Shown here piece by piece: positions 57,556-64,000 of a stretch of DNA of 64,000 bases (the stretch's first letter is position 1; each line of letters starts with the position of its first letter). This DNA is from Amyelois transitella. Lineage: Eukaryota; Arthropoda; Insecta; Lepidoptera; Pyralidae. The notes below the pieces were generated by a model. It was not told where the DNA came from. It searched no databases and saw nothing but the letters and a program-made list of their open reading frames with translations. The translations under genes were made by a program, and so were the position numbers. Location of the stretch: assembly GCF_032362555.1 (NCBI RefSeq), contig NC_083513.1, forward strand, positions 5,456,001-5,520,000. The letters run 5' to 3'.

Positions 57556-60500
57556 ATGGAAGGTGGAGAGTGGAGAAATAAAATAATAACTCAACTACAA
57601 GGAAGAAATAAACGCGAGACTATAGCGTTTCAGGATATAATAAGTTTTCGTAAGTAACATACCTATATCATTAAAAACTACCTTTGTCTTTTTGTTGACA
57701 AACTAAAAAAATATTATATTTATCTGTTCTTTATTTAGGATAGGTATCCTCACATGTATGCAATCAATAACATATGCTGCAATAATTTATTCTATGACAT
57801 GCAGGAAAAAAGTTGAAAGATAGTTTAGTTGTGTGGTATCTTATATATGATTAATGACAATGTTTGCTCAGTAATGACATGCCTGCTATATCATAAGCAA
57901 ACATTCATAGAAATCCCTATACCCCTAATACTTATTTACATTTAAACTTTTAAAGGAAGACATAATTGAATGTGATAAATGATCATGTATAATGATATGT
58001 AACTTGTTTAATAAAATCATGGGTTAAACTCTTGAAACGGGCCACCGCCGGAGAGGGGTGGCGAGGGGGGAGGGGGATGGGGGAGGAGGTAACTCCCCCC
58101 CTCCCGTGACCCCCTCTTGCCGGAAGCCTAGTTTTTTTTTTACGAATTTTTAAAGTTTTCATATAAAAAGTGTGCTAAAGGTCATTAACCGCCAGATGGG
58201 CAAGGGGGGGGGGGGAAAGTAAGAAGGGATGAAAGGGGCGAAGGTGAGTTAAACCTAACCTAACCTATACATACTTACTATTATACTTTTTTACTCGTTT
58301 GAATGCCCCGCTCGCTTCGCTCGCTCCGCTCGCTTCGCTCGCTCCGCTTTGGTGGTTTACACCAACCTAACCTAACCTAACCAAACCGAGTTTGATTTGT
58401 GACCAATTTGTTTCTTTTCATTGCGGGGGGCTATCGCCCCCCGACCCCCCCATGCGGGGGGGCTGCGCCCCCCTGCACCCCCTGCTGTCCGTTTACCGAC
58501 AGCTACTTTCAAAGTCAGTTGATAAAATGACAATAGCACATAACCAAAACGGCAGATTGCGTTCTGTTCATAGTTAGTGTCTTTTTTGTTTTTACTTTTA
58601 AGCAAAGTTTTTGACTATATTTTTAGTGCTAAAATATATTAATTAATGTATTGTACATGTTTAATGGACAAACTAATTATTTAATACTAAATTAACACAG
58701 TTTACAATGACAAACCGAAAATATTGCGTTGTTTAGTGCAAATTTAAGATTTTCAAAAATTCATATAAAAAAAAGGGGGGGCTTCCGGCAAAAAAAAATA
58801 CTTGGGGGGGGTCATACAAACCCTCCCCCACCCTCCCCACCCCCTCCTCAACCTCTCTGGCGGTGGCCCGTTTTAAGAGTTGAGCCAAATCATGTCATCA
58901 CATCTTATTTCTTTCCCTTTTCAAAAACTCTACTCTTTCAGAAAAGCTGTGAAAGTTACTTTGTTACTAGAGTTTGTATAATTTTTCAACATTCCACATT
59001 TTAAATTTTCAAATCCTTTGTTTAGCTTATATCAAAGCTTATAATCAGTTTGGATGTGAGTGAATATCCCAGTGTCTTCTTTTATATTTACAAGAAGATA
59101 TACCTATATTTGTCCGATGTAAATTAAATGTTACAAATTATGTGTATTTATATATTATCTACCTAATTTATGTGATGTTTGATGGGTTGTATAAAATAAG
59201 AGTAAGTATGGGCAGTTTCTAAATTTGGATTTTATCTCTCATCATATCTATGTCATTATAAATTAAAAAGATAACAAGATTAACAGGTAACCTAGTAACA
59301 GGTAGTCTGGGTTGTTATATTTTAATCCCTCCAATGGCAATCTGTGACACTGTGTGACCTCCAAAACCATTGCCACTAACTAAATCAAGGATCACGGTTT
59401 AACCTTTGAATCTTAAAGAAGTACTGATTTGTTTATTTATGTCCACAAAAATATATACAGGAGCATTAAATACAGTAATTCTAGTACAAAGGTGCTACTT
59501 ATGTCAATATAAATCTCTTCCAGTAGACCCATGAGAGGAGAGATGAATTCCTATGTGAGATTGGGCATTATTTTATTGGTTGACCTTCTTTATTAGCATA
59601 TTTTTGTTTCTGTTGTACCATGTTTTTTTTTTCTTTTTTCAGAAAGCAGACTTTTCGACAATGTTAATACTTTGAGAAATGAAAACCTGCAGCTTACTTT
59701 AGTCAATGAAAGAATTAGGTTTTCAAACACTGATAGTGTTGTACCTGGAGGTATGTATAAATAAGTAGCATCAAAGAACTGAAGCCTGAAGCCTGTAGAT
59801 AATTTTGGTTTTGTGAACATAACAATTATTTTACTAAATTTATTAAGTATTATATCATACAAATAAGTATTTTATTATCATGCCGTGTGGTTCCCAGCAC
59901 CAGTACAAAAAAGAATAGGATCACTCCATCTCTTTCCCATGGATGTCGTAAAAGGCGACTAAGGGAAAAGCTTACAAACTTGGGATTCTTTTTTTAGGCG
60001 ATGGACTAGCAACCTGTCCCTATTTGAATCTCAGTTCTATCAGTAAGCCAAATAGCTGAGCGTGGCCTATCAGTCTTTTCAAGACCGTTGGCTCTGTCTT
60101 CCCCACAAGGGATATAAACGTGACCATATGTATGTATGTAAAATCTCTATACATCATATAAGAGTATGAGTAGATGGGAAAAGAAAGCAAAAATAGCTTT
60201 AAAACATGGTGGCCCAGAGAAGATGTTCCAGAATACAATATGATTTCTTAGTTTGTAACTGCCCCACTTGTGACTTATAATTAATTAATTATAAGGTAAT
60301 TTAGGATATATTTGACTTTCATAATTGAGTCAATGCTCACTTAAGTTTTATGATATAATTGTGTAACTATGAATTAGCGTCACTAATTTTGGTAGCAAAT
60401 AAGAAAAAAAATACCTTCAAAGTTTATGGTTTTTTAGTTTGTTTATGAGAAAATAAAAAAGAGGGTAGTTTTCAATTACGCCGCTTCATCCAGGCTAAGA

Positions 60501-60793
60501 TATCAGATTAAATTTTTAAATACAGACGTGACTATGTATTTCTCAGAATCTAATAAAATGGAAAGTAGTACGAGTACTATTAATAGTGAAAGTAGTGAGT
60601 TAATATTTATTATTGACGATATTCCAGGAAATGTGTCAAATGAAAAAGTTCAAAGTTTAGAACATAAAATATTAAAGCAACAAGAGGAATTAACGTCGTT
60701 ACATAGGACACGAGGGGAGAGTGCACAACAAATTATATCCCTGAATGCTAGAGTACAGGATTTGGAGAAACAATTAGTAAACAAAGATATTAT
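57556..60793 (+). CDS. Atg16: Autophagy-related protein 16 (ATG16), first three coding exons; gene continues past the window
   Basis: Exons 57556-57649, 59643-59750 and 60526-60793 join in frame (GT-AG throughout) to 156 codons plus two bases. The N-terminus (GGEWRNKIITQLQGRNKRET, then AFQDII) matches the ATG5-binding helix of ATG16/ATG16L1. The next exons give a coiled-coil-type stretch (NLRNENLQLTLVNERIR-like, then LEHKILKQQEELTSLHRTRG and ESAQQIISLNARVQDLEKQL), also typical. ATG16 binds ATG5-ATG12 and directs LC3/Atg8 lipidation to the forming autophagosome. The rest of the coiled coil and the C-terminal WD40 propeller are not in the window: nothing after 60793 reads as the next exon. Intron 1 holds an 865-bp inverted-repeat element, intron 2 a SINE, and intron 3 a partial exon duplication followed by a LINE. 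Confidence 0.88.
58022..58886. mobile_element. 865-bp non-autonomous inverted-repeat element with 8-bp target-site duplication
   Basis: AAATCATG flanks it on both sides (58014-58021 and 58887-58894). The ends are imperfect inverted repeats of about 35 bp: GGTTAAACTCTTGAAACGGG then CCACCGCC, and GGCTCAACTCTTAAAACGGG then CCACCGCC in reverse. G-rich/C-rich subterminal tracts follow, with a second inverted pair (CCGGAAGCC and GGCTTCCGG plus ATTTTT/CATATAAAA blocks). The interior has TTAGG-type runs (CCTAACCTAACC at 58256 and 58366), a GCTCGCTTCGCTCGCTCCGC tandem and C-rich hairpins. It has no coding capacity. An 8-bp duplication suits hAT, P or Merlin-like elements; the GG ends would suit Merlin, but this is not settled. 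Confidence 0.85.
58895..59642. other. Atg16: Remainder of Atg16 intron 1
   Basis: AT-rich intron with a strong polypyrimidine tract just before the acceptor at 59642. No other feature seen. Confidence 0.5.
59880..60140 (+). mobile_element. TATG-tailed SINE in Atg16 intron 2
   Basis: Plus orientation: ATGCCGTGTGGTTCCCAGCA, GGATGTCGTAAAAGGCGACT, TTGGCTCTGTCTTCCCCACA, ATATAAACGTGACC and a (TATG)n tail. I could not find a clear target-site duplication, so this insertion is older or its ends have decayed. Confidence 0.8.
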
Positions 60794-61056
60794 GTAAGTA
60801 CCCTTATTTTCATTACTTGTTCCAAAACACCCATATATATTAAGACAAAAGTAGTAAATTGGAACTACAAGAGGAATTAACGTCGTTACATAGGACAGGA
60901 GGGGAGAGTGCACAACAAATTATATCCCTTAATGCTAGAGTACAGGAAGGGGAGGAACAATTAGTAAACAAAGATATTATGTAAGTACCCTTATTTTTAA
61001 TTATATGTTCCAAAACACCCATACATGTTGAGACAAAAGTAGTGAATTGGAACTAC
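60681..61056 (+). repeat. Tandem duplication of the Atg16 third exon's 3' part
   Basis: 60681-60868 (the last ~110 bases of the exon, its splice donor and 75 bases of intron) is repeated at 60869-61056 with about 187-bp period and high identity. The copy keeps GTAAGT and has no stop in the exon frame, but carries nonsynonymous changes (VQDLEKQL becomes VQEGEEQL). It lacks a polypyrimidine tract and an in-phase acceptor: using the AGs at its left edge leads to a stop within a few codons. It therefore looks like a dead exon copy. Confidence 0.88.
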
Positions 61057-61069
61057 CTAACTGCATTTA

Positions 61070-61165
61070 TTATTCTTCTTCCTTCTGGAAAGCCTCGGTT
61101 TAATCATTATCTTGTTGCCATGACCATGATTCTGGATTGGGCAAGTCAGGCTTTTACATGAAGCA
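61070..61165 (-). repeat. Fragment of unclassified 'GTGAGGAAACCTG' family
   Basis: TTCTTCTTCCTTCTGG, then ATGATTCTGGATTGGGCAAG and TCAGGCTTTTACATGAAGC, the 3' part of the family in minus orientation, within the Atg16 third intron. Confidence 0.55.
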
Positions 61166-61458
61166 AAGTAAGAACAGTCATTGGTAAACGGCTGTATGAT
61201 TTAAACATGTGCCTCCCAGCGCATCACACTTTTGATTCGGGCATCTTAACTGTCCGACTACCGACGATTTAAAGACTTTAAACCGTACCTGTATTCATTC
61301 TTACATAATATACCATGCGCCCAACTCTGCTGTGGTCAATTACCTACCCGAATTTTGTGAACTCCGTGCTTCACCTTAAAGGGGACGCAGTCAGAACTAA
61401 CACTAAGAGGATTATAATAAAACGTTACGATTTTTTTTTTGGAGTTGTATTTAACTTG
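61166..61458. other. Atg16 intron sequence left of the LINE
   Basis: No exon found; a T-run (61431-61440) precedes the LINE insertion site. Confidence 0.4.
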
Positions 61459-61473
61459 GTCACATCATTTTTA

Positions 61474-63424
61474 CATACATACATACATAAAATCACGCCT
61501 CTTTCCCGGAGGGGTAGGCAGAGACTACCTCTTTCCACTTGCCACGATCTCTGCATACTTCTTTCGCTTCGTCCACATTCATAACTCTCTTCATACAAGC
61601 TCGGCGGTTTCGGGTACTTTTGACCTGACCCTTTACCAGGACGTCCTTAATTTGATCAAGATACGTTCGTCTAGGTCTTCCCACTCCGACCTTTCCCTCC
61701 ACACTCTCCTTGTATATCTGCTTAGTCAACCTGCTTTCATTCATCCTCTCCACATGACCGAACCATCTTAACATACCCTTTTCTATTCCTGTAACTACAT
61801 CTTCTTTCACATCACAACATTCCCTTATCACGCTGTTCCTTATCCTGTCACTCAATTTCACACCCATCATACTCCTTAACGCTCTCATTTCCACTGCATT
61901 TATTCTGCTTTCATGCTTCTTTTGCCATACCCAACTTTCACTCCCATACATTAATGTCGGGACCAACACGCCCCTGTGCACAGCCAGTCGAGCCTTTTTG
62001 GATAGTTTCTGACTGCTCATAAAGGCATGCAAAGCTCCATTCACCATGTTCCCCGCGTTCACTCTCCTTTCAATATCACTATCATACTTGCCATCTGATG
62101 TAAACTTTGATCCTAGATATACAAACTCTTTCACTTGCTCCACTTTTTCTCCTCCAATCAAAATATTACATGCTGTCATTTCTTTCTCCATTTCAAAAAC
62201 CAGTGTTTTAGTTTTACTTACGTTCACTTTCATTCCTTTCTCTTTTAAAGCTTCATGCATACAGTTTACCATCTCCTGTAACTCCTCCTCTGATGACGCC
62301 AGTATAACCTGATCGTCGGCATAGAGCAGACATTTGACGAGTAACTCATTCATCCTTAATCCACTTTTAGACTCTTTCAAATCTGTCAAACAGCTATCCA
62401 TAAATAGGTTGAACAGCCACGGTGACGCAACACATCCTTGCCTAACGCCTTTCTCAATCTTAAACCACTCAGTGTGCGCTCCGTTTATCCTGACACAAGC
62501 ACTCGAATCCTCATATAAGGATTTCAGTGCTCGTATTAAGAGACTGCTCACCCCATGCATAGAAAGTGCTGACCACAATTCATTCCTCTCAACTCTGTCA
62601 TAGGCCTTTTCCAGATCTACGAATGTGCAATAGACTTTTTGACTCTTGGCCAAAAACTTTTCGGCTATGCACCGCAAGGAAAAGACCTGATCAGTACATC
62701 CCATTCCCTTTCGAAATCCCGCTTGAGCATCCCATATTTTGTCATCAGTTTCATTCCTGACTCTATTAATCAATACCTTAGCATACAATTTGCCGACGAC
62801 GCTAAGCAGGCTTATACCACGATAATTTTTGCAGTCCAGCTGTGACCCTTTTCCTTTGTAAAGTGGCACGATAACAGCCTTACACCAATCTTTTGGTACT
62901 CGGCCGCTTCTCCAACACAAATTGAAAAGGCAGTACAACTGACTAGCTACTACGCCTTTTCCTGCTTTAAGCATCTCGACCGACACTCTATCACACCCAG
63001 CAGCCTTTCCCGCTTTCATACTCTTAAGTGCTTCCACAATTTCGAACATTTCAATTTCGCCTTCCATCTCATTCTCTTTTTCTTCGCTATAGCAGAAATC
63101 TTTCTTATTTCCTTCCTTTTTTTCAAATAAACTTTCAAAATAGTCCTTCCATATCTTTAGTACACATTCTTCTCCTTTCACAACGCTACCATCCTGGCAT
63201 CTGATCCTAGTCAGCTCTCTGGTTATAGTATTTCCTCGGGCTGACCTTACGGATTTCCAGAATACTTTCAGATTTGACTGAAAGTCTTCTGATAGCCTTT
63301 TATCAAAATCCTCTTTATACTCTTCTTTCTTTCTAATCACAGCTTTCTTAACCAAATCTTTCATTTTCTTATATTCCTTACGTGCTTCATTCACATCTTC
63401 ATCAATAACCTCTTGCATTCTTAA
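61474..63424 (-). mobile_element. 5'-truncated RTE-like non-LTR retrotransposon, recent insertion
   Basis: 1,951 bp between perfect 15-bp target-site duplications, GTCACATCATTTTTA at 61459-61473 and 63425-63439. In minus orientation it is truncated a few bases upstream of an in-frame ATG and ends 19 bases after the stop codon in TTTTATGTATGTATGTATG. The tandem tail and the RT type fit the RTE clade. The apurinic endonuclease domain is lost to truncation. It is the source-like copy for the fragments at 14.7, 25.4, 27.8, 42.6 and 45.7 kb. Confidence 0.9.
61493..63418 (-). CDS. Reverse transcriptase ORF of RTE-like LINE (endonuclease lost), 641 aa
   Basis: One intact frame. RT blocks in order: GKAAGCDRVSVEMLKAG (137-153), NYRGISLLSVVGKL (198-211), FVDLEKAYDRV with catalytic Asp at 268, KGVRQGCVASPWLFN (323-337), the YADD catalytic box (366-369), KGMKVNVSKTK (394-404) and FVYLGSKFTSDG (432-443). 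The C-terminal part (RWFGHVERM, GRPRRTYLDQIKD) is typical of this group. It polymerises cDNA at a nicked target in family members; a full element also has an N-terminal AP-like endonuclease, absent here. The protein ends YPSGKEA, encoded by the terminal hairpin itself, so stop codon and 3' recognition structure overlap. The ATG is internal to the parent ORF; expression of this fragment is not implied. Confidence 0.9.
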   Translation of the reverse strand: MQEVIDEDVNEARKEYKKMKDLVKKAVIRKKEEYKEDFDKRLSEDFQSNLKVFWKSVRSARGNTITRELTRIRCQDGSVVKGEECVLKIWKDYFESLFEKKEGNKKDFCYSEEKENEMEGEIEMFEIVEALKSMKAGKAAGCDRVSVEMLKAGKGVVASQLYCLFNLCWRSGRVPKDWCKAVIVPLYKGKGSQLDCKNYRGISLLSVVGKLYAKVLINRVRNETDDKIWDAQAGFRKGMGCTDQVFSLRCIAEKFLAKSQKVYCTFVDLEKAYDRVERNELWSALSMHGVSSLLIRALKSLYEDSSACVRINGAHTEWFKIEKGVRQGCVASPWLFNLFMDSCLTDLKESKSGLRMNELLVKCLLYADDQVILASSEEELQEMVNCMHEALKEKGMKVNVSKTKTLVFEMEKEMTACNILIGGEKVEQVKEFVYLGSKFTSDGKYDSDIERRVNAGNMVNGALHAFMSSQKLSKKARLAVHRGVLVPTLMYGSESWVWQKKHESRINAVEMRALRSMMGVKLSDRIRNSVIRECCDVKEDVVTGIEKGMLRWFGHVERMNESRLTKQIYKESVEGKVGVGRPRRTYLDQIKDVLVKGQVKSTRNRRACMKRVMNVDEAKEVCRDRGKWKEVVSAYPSGKEA

Positions 63425-63439
63425 GTCACATCATTTTTA

Positions 63440-63844
63440 TCATATGATATGTTATAATACTGTCCAATACTGACCAAATATGCTTGTGATAAGTGTCTCC
63501 CAGTTAGTGTGATTTTTTATTTATCTGGAATGTTAACGTGGCCCTTCCGAAACAACATCTGAGGGTTAACTGATAATGATAACGCCCTGCATACAGATAC
63601 AGTAAAATAATAAATCCGTTATCAGATTGTACTTCGTTGTAGATTGTAGATATTGATTATAGTTCATCCGTCTATGATGTCTTTGTGTATGTTCCTATTT
63701 GTCTATGTTTGTTTTATAGGCCATAATTTCCCCCTGCGGTATTCCACCGCATACTTAGTGATTGATAAGTATATACTTGTTTAATTAAAATTTTGGTTTA
63801 TACTAAATACGTAACTATTAAAAAAGTCTTATTAACTTTCCACC
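63440..63844. other. Sequence right of the LINE, probably Atg16 intron
   Basis: AT-rich; I find no Atg16 exon or other gene here. Confidence 0.4.
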
Positions 63845-64000
63845 GTGCTGTGTGGTTCCCGGCACCAATAAAAAAAAGAAAAGGGCCACTCCATTTCATT
63901 CCCATGTATGTCGTAAAAGGCGACTAAGGGAAAGGCTAAAAAACTTGGGATTCTTTTATACGGTGGGCTAGTGACCTCACTATTTGAATCTCAATTCTAT
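63845..64000 (+). mobile_element. TATG-tailed SINE, cut by the window end
   Basis: GTGCTGTGTGGTTCCCGGCA, TATGTCGTAAAAGGCGACTA, AACTTGGGATTC and TATTTGAATCTCAATTCTAT, the 5' half of the SINE in plus orientation. Confidence 0.8.

Noticed and set aside
58366..58384. True telomere or subtelomere
   Set aside because: Only about three TTAGG-type units inside a defined transposable element, flanked by ordinary gene introns.
58729..59004. 91-codon Pro-rich plus-strand frame
   Set aside because: Produced by the C-rich tract of the inverted-repeat element in Atg16 intron 1.
62046..62845. Several plus-strand frames opposite the LINE reverse transcriptase
   Set aside because: Antisense shadows of the 641-codon frame.

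Overview
The window looks like nuclear DNA from a moth or butterfly. The evidence is AT-rich sequence, genes split by short GT-AG introns, many lepidopteran-type repeats (Helitrons ending in CTAG, an RTE-like LINE with a TATG tail, a SINE family with the same tail, a tRNA-derived SINE) and short TTAGG-type runs. No prokaryotic, organellar or viral genome features were seen.

Layout. (1) 816-8581, plus strand: a complete nine-exon gene for a 530-residue luciferase-like / 4-coumarate-CoA-ligase-like acyl-adenylating enzyme, with Helitrons in two introns. (2) About 8.8-48.1 kb: roughly 39 kb without a recognisable host gene, filled with relics. These include Helitrons (one with a decayed Pif1-type helicase, one hosting a nested element with ~340-bp inverted repeats), SINEs, RTE fragments and a degenerate repeat family that I could not classify. 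(3) 50810-48129, minus strand: a six-exon gene reconstructed from splice sites. It predicts a 179-residue secreted, charged, Asp/Ser/Lys/Glu-rich protein that I do not recognise. (4) 55617-54391, minus strand: an intact single-exon ORF derived from an IS630/Tc1-type DDE transposase that has lost catalytic residues, probably domesticated. (5) 57556-60793 and beyond the window, plus strand: the 5' part of the autophagy gene Atg16. An 865-bp inverted-repeat element lies in intron 1, a SINE in intron 2, and the third coding exon is partly duplicated in tandem. (6) 61474-63424, minus strand: a 5'-truncated RTE-like LINE with an intact 641-codon reverse-transcriptase ORF and a perfect 15-bp target-site duplication.

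The host genes have no evident functional link to one another. The mobile elements do interact. The RTE-like LINE and the SINE family end in the same hairpin with compensating base changes and the same TATG-repeat tail, so the SINE is probably copied by the LINE's machinery. All exon models come from reading splice sites and frames by eye; no alignment or transcript data were available.
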